A program made the position numbers and the translations under genes. Positions 1-7,916 of a DNA stretch of 48,123 bases are shown here, in pieces (the stretch's first letter is position 1; each line of letters begins with the position of its first letter). Location of the stretch: positions 1 to 48,123 of the forward strand of contig NZ_CAKASM010000027.1 in assembly GCF_916858675.1 (NCBI RefSeq). The letters are read 5' to 3'. The notes beneath the pieces were generated by a model. It was not told the DNA's origin. It did no database searches and saw only the letters and a program-made list of their open reading frames with translations. The DNA is from Sphingomonas sp. Leaf21 (GTDB taxonomy: Bacteria; Pseudomonadota; Alphaproteobacteria; Sphingomonadales; Sphingomonadaceae).

Positions 1-30
1 CCGCAGGTTCAAATCCTGCCCCCGCAACCA
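1..30 (+). tRNA. 3' end of a tRNA, probably initiator tRNA-fMet (partial)
   Basis: Only the 3' part is inside the window: a T arm with 5-bp stem GCAGG/CCTGC around loop TTCAAAT, then acceptor strand CCCCGCA, discriminator A and an encoded CCA at 28-30. A 3' strand CCCCGCA-A-CCA fits bacterial initiator tRNA, whose 5' strand CGCGGGG leaves the C1-A72 mismatch, but the anticodon lies outside the window and cannot be read. In alphaproteobacteria tRNA-fMet commonly closes the rRNA operon after 5S. Identity as fMet is therefore an inference from the acceptor stem and context. Confidence 0.8.
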
Positions 31-40
31 CACCACACAC

Positions 41-69
41 AGCCCGCCCCATCCAAGGCGGGCTTTTTC
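41..69 (+). terminator. Rho-independent terminator after the tRNA
   Basis: A perfect 8-bp stem, AGCCCGCC (41-48) with GGCGGGCT (57-64), encloses an 8-base loop and is followed by a run of T at 64-68. It lies 10 bases after the tRNA CCA end, so it should end the stable-RNA transcript entering from the left. Confidence 0.9.
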
Positions 70-133
70 GCGTCCAGGCTCCGCGCCAACCGCACGACAC
101 CGAGCCTTCGACTGAGGGGATGACATCGTTCAT

Positions 134-215
134 GGTCCCCCGCGAGGGCGGGAGGCCAGAGCTAGGCACGACGGCGCGCGCTCCGAACACTGGGCCCCCG
201 CCTGCGCGGGGGAAC
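134..215. repeat. Inverted pair of REP-like palindromes
   Basis: Two 24-base GC-rich elements, at 134-157 and 192-215, are near reverse complements of each other. The right copy contains a 7-bp perfect hairpin, CCCCCGC (195-201) with GCGGGGG (206-212). Short hairpins of this kind are scattered between genes in sphingomonad genomes, and two inverted copies about 35 bases apart resemble a REPIN doublet. The rest of 70-252, between the terminator and phoD, shows no gene. Confidence 0.55.
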
Positions 216-252
216 ACGCTTGGCGGTGGCGATAAGTTCGGCCATTGGCCGT

Positions 253-1827
253 TTATGCAATCTGCAATCCGGGACGTCCCGCCGTGACGATGAAGCGCTT
301 CAGGTCGGTGACGGTGGAGTTGGGATCGCGCGCGTCGGCCAATCCTCGGAACGTCACCTCGCATCGATCCGGCGTTAGGTCGAGCCGACCATAGCCGCAC
401 ACGAAATTCTCGGCGTAGTGAAAGCCCTGCGTTTGCTCGGCGGTGGGTTTGAACAAGGGGTCGGGATTGAGCGAGGTGATCGAGCCGCCGACGAATTCCG
501 ATGCGATCGGCGGACCGTCGGCCCGCTCTGGATCGCGGAGGTCGGTCGCTGCGAAGGCGTGGATGTCGCCGCTCAGCACGATCGGATTGGGCGTGCGGGC
601 TTCCACCCATCGACGGAAGATGCGGTCGCGTGCCGCTGGAAATCCCTGCCACCGATCGACCGATTGGAACACGGCGCCCTTGTCGGGCTGTTTGGGATCG
701 ACCGTCGGAAAAGGCGTCATCAGTGTCTGCTGGGCCAGGATGTTCCAGCCCGCATGGCCGCTCGCCAGTTCGTCGTTCAGCCAGCGTTCCTGCCGGGCGC
801 CGAGCATGCTGCGTTTGGGATCGTGCCGCGCCGGACAATCGGCGACGAGAGAGTCATAAGCCCGCTTGCCGTTCACGTCCGGAGCGGGCTGGCAGGGGCG
901 GTCATCGCGATATTGCCGATCGTCGAGGAGCGCGATCCGCGCCAGCCGCCCCCAGTCCAGCCGCCGATAGAGCCGTGCCCATGGCCCGGCGGGATGCGAT
1001 GCGCGGCGAAGCGGCATATGCTCCCAATAGGCCTGATAGGCGGCGGTTCGACGACGAAGGAATTGCGCCGGATCGCCATAGCGTTCGTCCCATGGACCGG
1101 CATAGTCATTGGCGACCTCGTGATCGTCCCAGATCGTCATCCACGGCGCGGCGGCATGTGCCGCCTGCAGCAAGGGATCGAGCTTGTAGCTGGCATAGCG
1201 GACGCGGTAGCCGGGCAGGTCGACGGGTTCGGGATTCCGGTGCGGGCGCAACGCCTTGGGATTGGGAGCGCCTTCGTAGATATAATCGCCCAGAAACAGG
1301 ATCAGGTCGGGATCGTCCGCGACGGCATGCGTCCAGGCGGCATAATGCCCAACCTCATATTTCTGGCAGGAGCCATAGCAGATGCGAAGCCGCTCCACCC
1401 CGGCGCCCGGTTGCGGGGCGGTGCGGGTGCGTCCGACCGGGCTGGCCTGACCCAGCGACAGGAAGCGGTAATGATAGTCACGCCCGGGACGCAGCCCATC
1501 GACCTCGACATGGATGCTGTGGCCGTCCTCCGGGGCGCTGCGCACCTCGCCTGCGCGCACGATATTGCGAAACGCCGCGTCCGTCGCGACTTCCCAGCGA
1601 ACCGGCACCCGTTGCTGGCCCAAGCCGCCAAGCGGCTCGAGCGGCTGCGGTGCCAGGCGGGTCCATAGCACCATTCCGTCGGGGCTTGGTTCGCCCGAGG
1701 CAACGCCAAGCGAGAAGATCGGGTCGCCGGGGCCGCGCATCAGCGCCATGCCGCCCGACGCGATGACGAAGGGGGCGGCGATCAGCGGCGCGGCGACGAT
1801 CTGGCGACGCGTAAGGCGAAGGGCCAT
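253..1827 (-). CDS. phoD: Alkaline phosphatase D family protein (PhoD)
   Basis: Predicted secreted metallophosphoesterase of 524 residues that releases phosphate from phosphodiesters and monoesters. The chosen ATG at 1825-1827 gives an N-terminus with a twin-arginine signal (TRRQ at residues 6-9 followed by a hydrophobic stretch), implying Tat export of a folded, metal-loaded enzyme. An AGGA lies about 11 bases upstream. The N-terminal PhoD_N-like domain covers about 35-140. The metallophosphatase core follows, with GSCQ near 152, FLGDYIYEG near 178-186, WDDHEVANDY at 233-242 and a late SGDIHAF motif, all typical of PhoD. Length is normal. It diverges from a TonB receptor across a 214-base interval with three palindromes, so phosphate control is plausible but not shown. 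A longer in-frame start exists but would bury the Tat signal. Confidence 0.92.
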   Translation of the reverse strand: MALRLTRRQIVAAPLIAAPFVIASGGMALMRGPGDPIFSLGVASGEPSPDGMVLWTRLAPQPLEPLGGLGQQRVPVRWEVATDAAFRNIVRAGEVRSAPEDGHSIHVEVDGLRPGRDYHYRFLSLGQASPVGRTRTAPQPGAGVERLRICYGSCQKYEVGHYAAWTHAVADDPDLILFLGDYIYEGAPNPKALRPHRNPEPVDLPGYRVRYASYKLDPLLQAAHAAAPWMTIWDDHEVANDYAGPWDERYGDPAQFLRRRTAAYQAYWEHMPLRRASHPAGPWARLYRRLDWGRLARIALLDDRQYRDDRPCQPAPDVNGKRAYDSLVADCPARHDPKRSMLGARQERWLNDELASGHAGWNILAQQTLMTPFPTVDPKQPDKGAVFQSVDRWQGFPAARDRIFRRWVEARTPNPIVLSGDIHAFAATDLRDPERADGPPIASEFVGGSITSLNPDPLFKPTAEQTQGFHYAENFVCGYGRLDLTPDRCEVTFRGLADARDPNSTVTDLKRFIVTAGRPGLQIA

Positions 1828-1937
1828 GGGGTCATGGATCCTGTATGGAGAATGCGGCTCGCATAAGCTGAAATTCCATGTCCGGCCAGATGATCCTGCC
1901 GATTTTCGCGTTGGTCCGTCAAAATGTCGTCGGCGCG

Positions 1938-1985
1938 ATGACATTGTCATCGATGTGACAGGAAAAATGTCACGAAAGTGACTTT
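1938..1985. promoter_or_regulatory. Three consecutive palindromes in the phoD/TonB-receptor divergent promoter
   Basis: ATGACATTGTCAT (1938-1950), GTGACAGGAAAAATGTCAC (1955-1973) and AAAGTGACTTT (1975-1985) are each perfect inverted repeats. The first two share TGACA/TGTCA half-sites. Read toward phoD, the middle one contains CTGTCAC, close to the half-site of PhoB boxes (CTGTCAT). That is suggestive next to a phosphatase, but a clean 11-bp-spaced tandem Pho box is not present, so the binding protein is uncertain. Confidence 0.5.
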
Positions 1986-2041
1986 CCTTCTGCTTATCGG
2001 CGCGAACATTGCGGGCAGATAACCTGCCGGGGGGATGAAGA

Positions 2042-4474
2042 ATGACAGCGAACACTTCGCGCGGCGGCCGCCGCACGGGCCGAACCATTGCGTCCATGCT
2101 CCTGGCGGGTGTCGCGCTATGGGCGGTTCCGCTTCAGGCGCAGGAAGCGCCGGTCACCGATCCCGCCGATCAGCAGGCCGTCGATAGTGATTCGGGTGAC
2201 CTGGTCGTCGTCGCCCGACGCCGCGACGAGCATGTCCAGTCGGTCCCGATCCCCGTCACCGTCATCACGCCGCAGGAACTGGCGCGGCAAAACCTCGTCA
2301 ACTTCACCAATTTCCAGACCAAGTTCCCGTCATTCTCGGTCTATCTGACCAACCCGAAGCAGTTGAACCTCGGTATCCGGGGGATCGGCAATAACGGCTT
2401 CAACACCGACGGCATCGACGCTTCGGTCGGCGTGTTCGTCGACGGTGTCTACAATGCCCGGCTTGGCATGGTGTCCAACGATTTCAACGATATCGCCGAT
2501 GTCGAACTGCTGCGCGGGCCGCAGGGTACGCTGTTCGGCAAGAACACCACGGCTGGCGCGGTCCTGATCAACACGCTCAAGCCCCGCTATGATTTCGGCG
2601 CGGCGAGCGAATTCACGATCGGCAATCAGGGTTTCCGCCAGATCAAGGGGACCGTCACCGGCCCGCTGATCGACGGCAAGCTGGCGCTGCGGGTCTCGGC
2701 CTTTTCCAGCAGTACGGACGGCTATTACCACAATCTCTATAACGGCCGCTGGCAGAACGCGCGGGCCGGCGAGGGCGTTCGCGCGCAATTGCTGGCCAAC
2801 CCGACCGAGGACTGGACGATCCGCCTGATCGGCACGCATGCGACGCAGGATTTCGCCTCGATGGGGCCGATCACGCTGGGCGTCTATAACCCTGCGGCGC
2901 TTCAGGCGCGGATGGCGGCGGCGGGCTATACGCTGCTCGTCAGTTCCAAGGAAAAGCGGGAGATGAACATCGACTCCCCGCTCAATGCCCAGACCAAGAC
3001 CGATGCGCTCAGCCTGCAGCAGGATATGGACCTGCACGCGCTGGGTACGATCACCGCAATCGGCGCGTGGAGCCGCTGGTCGTGCTTCACCAACAACGAC
3101 AATGACTATACCCAGCTCGATGCGATCCGGGACTATGGCTCGTGCAACCGGGTGCAGCAATGGTCGCAGGAGGTGCGTTGGGCCTCGACCACCGGCCATC
3201 CGCTGGAAGGGCTGGTCGGCGCCTTCTTCTCGCGGCAGCGGCTCGACGTGGATTCGCGGATCCGGTTCGGGTCGCAATATCACCTCTGGGCGGCCAACCC
3301 GTCCTCCACCCTGTTCGGCACCAACCCGGCCAACGGCCTGATGTGGGGCAAGGGCGGCTGGGCTTCGGCGATGACGGGGGCCGGGTTCGACAGCCACGCG
3401 GTCTTCAACACCAAGACCAGCGCGGTGTTCGGCCATGCGACCTGGCACCCGGACGAGGCGCGTCGCCTGGCCTTCGACCTGGGCCTTCGCCAGACCTGGG
3501 AAGAGAAGCGGATGCGGTATGACGGCGTCATCGCCAATCGCGGCGGTCTCAGCACCGCGCAGCTTCTCGCCCTGTCGCCCAGCGGCGCGAATGCGCAGCT
3601 CGGCTCGGCGACCGATGCGGTCACCGATAATTCATTGTCGGGTGAGGTCGGCGTCAACTTCAAGCCGGTGCCGACCGTGATGCTCTATGTCACCGGCGCG
3701 CGCGGCTACAAGTCGAAGGGGTTCAACCTGCTCCCCTATAACGCGACCAATCCCGACAAGGGCATCGCCACCGCGATCGCGCTGGGCGCCGGGCAGCACA
3801 TCAACGGCGAACAGGCGGACAATATCGAGGCGGGGATCAAGACCGAATGGTTCGACCGCCGGTTGATCTTCAACCTGACCGCCTTCCATACCTATGTGAA
3901 GAATTACCAGGCGAACCAGTCGATCGGCGTGGGTAATACCGCGACGAAGTTCCTCGCCAATGTCGGCGCGCTGGTATCGGAAGGCGTGGAGACCGAGGGC
4001 GAGGCGTTTCTGGGGCCGCTGCACCTCAAGGGCTTCCTGGCCTATAATCGTGCGGTCTATGCGTCGTTCGCCAATTCGGTGTGTCCGGCGCAGTCGAGCG
4101 CGACGACGTGCGACCTGACCGGACGGCAGGTCGCCTGGGCGCCCAAATGGACCGCCGACCTGACGGCGGATTATACCCATGCCGTGTCGGATCGTACCGC
4201 CGTCTATGGGCTGGTCGATGTGAACTGGCGGACCAGCCAGAACACGACGATCACGCTGGACCCGGCGGCGAGGATCCCCGCCTATGCGCTGACGTCGGCG
4301 CGGGTCGGGCTGCTGATGGACGACAAGCGGCTGGAGGTGCAGCTCTGGGTCGAGAACCTGCTCGACAAGGCCTATTATGTGAACCTGCTCGGCGTGACCA
4401 AGTCGACCGGGATCGCTCAGGGGTATCCGGGCGCGCCGCGCACCTTCGGCGTGACGGTGCGCGGGCATTTCTAA
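2042..4474 (+). CDS. TonB-dependent outer-membrane receptor
   Basis: An 810-residue receptor for energy-dependent import of a bound ligand across the outer membrane. A signal peptide ends near residue 34 (LQAQ). The plug domain covers about 55-170, with GIRGIG and VELLRGPQGTLFGKNTTAG, the standard plug signature. The 22-strand barrel fills the rest and ends in an aromatic residue (GHF), as needed for barrel assembly. The start at 2042 follows a strong GGGGGGA Shine-Dalgarno sequence. The overall pattern resembles iron-complex-type receptors of sphingomonads. It is divergent from phoD and followed by an autotransporter, so a phosphorylated ligand is possible, but the ligand cannot be read from sequence. 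Confidence 0.9.
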   Translation: MTANTSRGGRRTGRTIASMLLAGVALWAVPLQAQEAPVTDPADQQAVDSDSGDLVVVARRRDEHVQSVPIPVTVITPQELARQNLVNFTNFQTKFPSFSVYLTNPKQLNLGIRGIGNNGFNTDGIDASVGVFVDGVYNARLGMVSNDFNDIADVELLRGPQGTLFGKNTTAGAVLINTLKPRYDFGAASEFTIGNQGFRQIKGTVTGPLIDGKLALRVSAFSSSTDGYYHNLYNGRWQNARAGEGVRAQLLANPTEDWTIRLIGTHATQDFASMGPITLGVYNPAALQARMAAAGYTLLVSSKEKREMNIDSPLNAQTKTDALSLQQDMDLHALGTITAIGAWSRWSCFTNNDNDYTQLDAIRDYGSCNRVQQWSQEVRWASTTGHPLEGLVGAFFSRQRLDVDSRIRFGSQYHLWAANPSSTLFGTNPANGLMWGKGGWASAMTGAGFDSHAVFNTKTSAVFGHATWHPDEARRLAFDLGLRQTWEEKRMRYDGVIANRGGLSTAQLLALSPSGANAQLGSATDAVTDNSLSGEVGVNFKPVPTVMLYVTGARGYKSKGFNLLPYNATNPDKGIATAIALGAGQHINGEQADNIEAGIKTEWFDRRLIFNLTAFHTYVKNYQANQSIGVGNTATKFLANVGALVSEGVETEGEAFLGPLHLKGFLAYNRAVYASFANSVCPAQSSATTCDLTGRQVAWAPKWTADLTADYTHAVSDRTAVYGLVDVNWRTSQNTTITLDPAARIPAYALTSARVGLLMDDKRLEVQLWVENLLDKAYYVNLLGVTKSTGIAQGYPGAPRTFGVTVRGHF

Positions 4475-4663
4475 ATGCGCTACGCCCAATGTTGCGACAT
4501 TGTTGATACAAATCGTTACAAACTATTGTCTGTGACCCCGGTAAATCTTCAGGGCATTCAGGGCCTCAACGAAAGATGTCATTTGCAGAACATGTGCATA
4601 TCAACCTTTTAATTTGACCATAAACCTCGGCAATTCATAGGGGCGGTCGAAGGCCTGGCGCTT

Positions 4664-7600
4664 GTGCGGGCCTTTGACTTTCCCAGGCGGATCATCCGCC
4701 GCAATGCCGGGGTCTTCGTGGCACATAGGACGATCCGTTACCTGTCGACCGTCGCGTTCGGTCTGCTTGCGACCCCGGCGCTGGCCGACACCACGGTCGG
4801 CAGTTCGACGTCGACCCCACTCGCCACATCGAGCGCGGGCAATGTGACGATCGCCAGCGGCGGCACGATCACGCCGAACGCGGCCGGGGCGGCGGTGACG
4901 ATCGACAGCGATGCCAGCGTGTCGAATGCCGGATCGATCACGTCGAAGGACATCAACAACAGCATCGGCATTCAGGCCAATGCCGGTGTGACCGGCGGGA
5001 TCACGAACACCGGTTCGATCACGCTGAGCGAAAGCTACACGCGGACCGACACCAACGGCGATACCGTGCTCGACGGCCCCTATGCGCAAGGATCGGGTCG
5101 CTACGGCATTCAGACGCTGGGCGCCTTCAACGGCGCGATCACCCAGGGCGGTACGATCAGCGTCTATGGCAACAACAGCGCGGGAATTGGGCTTGGCGGA
5201 CCGCTCAACGGCGCGCTGACGCACAGCGGCACGACCGCGGTTTATGGCGACAACAGTTTCGGCATCGTCACCGGCGCGGTGAATGGCGACGTGGCATTGG
5301 GCGGATCGATCTCCGCCTATGGCACGGGCAGCAGCGCGGTGGCGCTGAACGGCGCGGTTTCGGGGGCGGTGAACGTCACCGCGACGATGGTCACCACCGG
5401 CTATAGCGCGATCACCGCGCCGGCCACGCTGACCAGCCTGACCGCGCAGAATCTCGCGTTGGGTGGTCCGACGCTGTCGATCGCGGGCAGTGTCGGGGGC
5501 GGCGTGACGATCGCCGCCGCGACCAGCACCACCACCAACGGCACGACCGTGACGACCACGGCGGGCACGCTTTCCAATTATGGCAGCGCCCCCGCGCTTC
5601 AGATCGGTTCCGCCAGCGGCGCGACGACGATCGGCGCGATCTCCGGCGACTCCGGTGGCTATAGCGTGGCGATCAACGGCAGCGCGACGGGCTCGGGCGT
5701 CTATGCGGGCAATACCGCCAATGGCGTGCATATCGGCGGGCTGGGCGGCACGACCGCGCTGACCGGCGGGATGGTGGTGCGCGGCGCGGTCACCGCCATC
5801 GCCAACGGGGCCAGCGCGACCGCCGTCTGGATCGGCAGCGGGACGACGGCGCCCGCCCTCGACAATAGCGGCGCGATCAATGCCAGCGGCGCGGGTAGCG
5901 CCGGGCAGAGTGCCACCGGCGTGCTGATCGATGCCGGGGCGTCGGTCGGGTCGATGACCAACAGTGGGACGATCGCGGCACTGACCGCGACGGGTGCGAC
6001 GGGCTATGGCGTCCGCGACCTGTCGGGAACGCTGTCCAGCATCACCAACAGCGGCACGATCGCCGCGAATGGCGGCGGCACCCCGATCGCGATCGACCTT
6101 TCGGCCAATGGCGGCGCGACGACGATCGTCCAGAATTTCCCGACGACGAGCGACCTGGCCCCTGCGATCACCGGCGCGATCCTGATGGGCGCTGGCCCCG
6201 ACAGCCTGACGATCAATGCGGGCAAGGTGGTCGGCGACGTCACCTTCGGCGGTGGCAGCAACGCGATGGCGTTGACCGGGACGGCCACCTATGCCGGCAC
6301 CGCCAATTTCGGCGGCGGCGCGTCGACCCTGACGATGGGGGGCTCGACCGCCTTTGTGGGCCAGCTCGCCAATGCGGGCAATACGGCGGTCACGGTCACC
6401 GGCGGCACGCTGGCGCTGACGGCCACGGGTGTGACGACCATCGGCTCGCTCAACCTGACGGGTGGCACGCTGGGCGTGACGGTCGACGGCGCGACGGGGG
6501 CGTCGACGCTGCTCAACGTGACCGGCAATGCGACGATCGGTACGGGCGCGACGATCGCGGTCCTCGCCACGTCGCTCAACAACGAAGTGGGCAGCTATAC
6601 CGTGCTCCGCGCGGGTACGCTGAACGGCGCGGCCAATCTGGGGCTGGCGGATCTCAGCCTGCCCTATCTGTTCAACGGCACGATCGGCACCGACGCGACC
6701 GGCACCGCGGTGAACGTCACCGTCGCACGCAAGACCGCCGCGCAGCTCGGTCTGACGGGACCGCTCGCGACGATCTACGACCCGGCCTATGCGGCGGCGC
6801 TGGGGGATGCGGGGGTCGGCGACACCTTCCTCTCGTGGAGCGACGCCAGCCAGGTCAGCGCCGGACTGCGCCAGATGCTGCCCGATTTCGCGGGCGGCAA
6901 TTTCGACTCGGTCAGCCTGTCGTCACGGGCATTGAACCGGATCCTGGCCGATCCCGAAATGCCGGTGCTGCACAATAACGGCTATGCCGGATGGCTGCAG
7001 CAGGTCGCCTGGGCGGACACCAAGGGGACCGGCGACAGCGCCGGGTACAAGGTCAGCGGCTGGGGCCTGACCGGCGGATTCGAGCGCGGGCTGGGCGGCT
7101 TCGGGCGCATCGGTGTGTCGCTCGCCTATCTGATCGGGGTCAACGACACGGTCGGCAATGCGAACGCGATCACCAGCCAGGAATATAAGGGCGGTCTGTA
7201 CTGGCGCGGCCAGTGGGGCGGGCTCCACGCCTATGCGACGGGCACGATCGGCGCGATCCGCTTCGACGGCACGCGGACCTTCAATGGGATCAGCGACGGC
7301 ATCGCCTTCGCCCGCACCGCCAACAGCACGGCGCACGGGCGGACCTATGACGCGGCGGCCGGGCTTTCCTACCAGGTCGATATCGGCCGCCTCTATCTCC
7401 GGCCACAGGCGTCGATCGATTATGTCCGGCTGAACGAGAATGGCTATGCCGAGACGGGCGGGGGAACGGGCTTCGACCTGAACCTGGCGGGGCGGACGGA
7501 GCAGGAGACGGGCGTCAACGCGACGCTGGCCCTCGGCTATAACCTGCGCAAGCCCGATCTGGAGGACGGCAGCTTCCTCCGTCTGGAGGTCGAGGGTGGG

Positions 7601-7822
7601 GACCGTGCCCTGCTGAACAGTCGCATGGACGCGACGACGGTCAGCTTCGCAGGCGGCGATGCCTTCACGCTGACCCCGGAGGCCCGCAAGGCCGGTTGGC
7701 TGGGCAATGTCCGGTTGAAGGGCGGCAGCAACTCCTTCGCGGTCACCGTCGATCTGGGCGAGGAGCGCCAGCAGGATCATACCGGCGTCGCGGGCAAGAT
7801 GGGGCTGACGCTCGCCCTCTGA
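4664..7822 (+). CDS. Autotransporter (type Va secretion) with a Gly/Ser/Thr-rich passenger
   Basis: A large surface or secreted protein of 1052 residues from the GTG at 4664, with an AAGG about 10 bases upstream. GTG at 4718 is an alternative start that gives a cleaner signal peptide ending in PALA. Residues about 45-720 form a low-complexity passenger rich in G, A, T, S and N, with recurring units such as GTISVYGNNSAGIGLG and SGTIAANGGG, expected of a beta-helix. The last 280 or so residues form the autotransporter beta-barrel, with alternating aromatic strands. The end, GLTLAL, lacks the usual terminal aromatic. No catalytic motif is visible in the passenger, so adhesion or surface structure is the likely role. 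It sits 189 bases after the TonB receptor on the same strand. That gap carries a CAATGT-TGCG-ACATTG hairpin at 4487-4502, and no convincing promoter was found there. Confidence 0.85.
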   Translation: MRAFDFPRRIIRRNAGVFVAHRTIRYLSTVAFGLLATPALADTTVGSSTSTPLATSSAGNVTIASGGTITPNAAGAAVTIDSDASVSNAGSITSKDINNSIGIQANAGVTGGITNTGSITLSESYTRTDTNGDTVLDGPYAQGSGRYGIQTLGAFNGAITQGGTISVYGNNSAGIGLGGPLNGALTHSGTTAVYGDNSFGIVTGAVNGDVALGGSISAYGTGSSAVALNGAVSGAVNVTATMVTTGYSAITAPATLTSLTAQNLALGGPTLSIAGSVGGGVTIAAATSTTTNGTTVTTTAGTLSNYGSAPALQIGSASGATTIGAISGDSGGYSVAINGSATGSGVYAGNTANGVHIGGLGGTTALTGGMVVRGAVTAIANGASATAVWIGSGTTAPALDNSGAINASGAGSAGQSATGVLIDAGASVGSMTNSGTIAALTATGATGYGVRDLSGTLSSITNSGTIAANGGGTPIAIDLSANGGATTIVQNFPTTSDLAPAITGAILMGAGPDSLTINAGKVVGDVTFGGGSNAMALTGTATYAGTANFGGGASTLTMGGSTAFVGQLANAGNTAVTVTGGTLALTATGVTTIGSLNLTGGTLGVTVDGATGASTLLNVTGNATIGTGATIAVLATSLNNEVGSYTVLRAGTLNGAANLGLADLSLPYLFNGTIGTDATGTAVNVTVARKTAAQLGLTGPLATIYDPAYAAALGDAGVGDTFLSWSDASQVSAGLRQMLPDFAGGNFDSVSLSSRALNRILADPEMPVLHNNGYAGWLQQVAWADTKGTGDSAGYKVSGWGLTGGFERGLGGFGRIGVSLAYLIGVNDTVGNANAITSQEYKGGLYWRGQWGGLHAYATGTIGAIRFDGTRTFNGISDGIAFARTANSTAHGRTYDAAAGLSYQVDIGRLYLRPQASIDYVRLNENGYAETGGGTGFDLNLAGRTEQETGVNATLALGYNLRKPDLEDGSFLRLEVEGGDRALLNSRMDATTVSFAGGDAFTLTPEARKAGWLGNVRLKGGSNSFAVTVDLGEERQQDHTGVAGKMGLTLAL

Positions 7823-7844
7823 TCATGGGCTGAAGAGGCCATAA

Positions 7845-7859
7845 ATTGGTCTGGCAAAT
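7845..7859. promoter_or_regulatory. Candidate GntR-type operator upstream of GH115
   Basis: ATTGGTCTGGCAAAT fits the pattern ATTGGT-N3-(A/G)C(C/A)AAT seen again at 17524-17553. FCD-type GntR proteins, including UxuR/ExuR, bind TTGGT/ACCAA palindromes. It lies 57 bases upstream of the GH115 start. The assignment rests on motif resemblance only. Confidence 0.45.
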
Positions 7860-7916
7860 GATCTTTACAGATCGGGGCTGACCGTTACTCTGCGATCCGT
7901 GAATGGGGAGCAGGCG

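Noticed and set aside
211..235. GGAAC...GTT as an EcfG promoter near the left edge
   Set aside because: The spacer is about 19 bases, it lies inside a REP element, and no gene starts downstream on that strand.
4614..4639. TTGACC...TTCATA as a promoter for the autotransporter
   Set aside because: The spacer is only 14 bases, too short for a sigma70 promoter.
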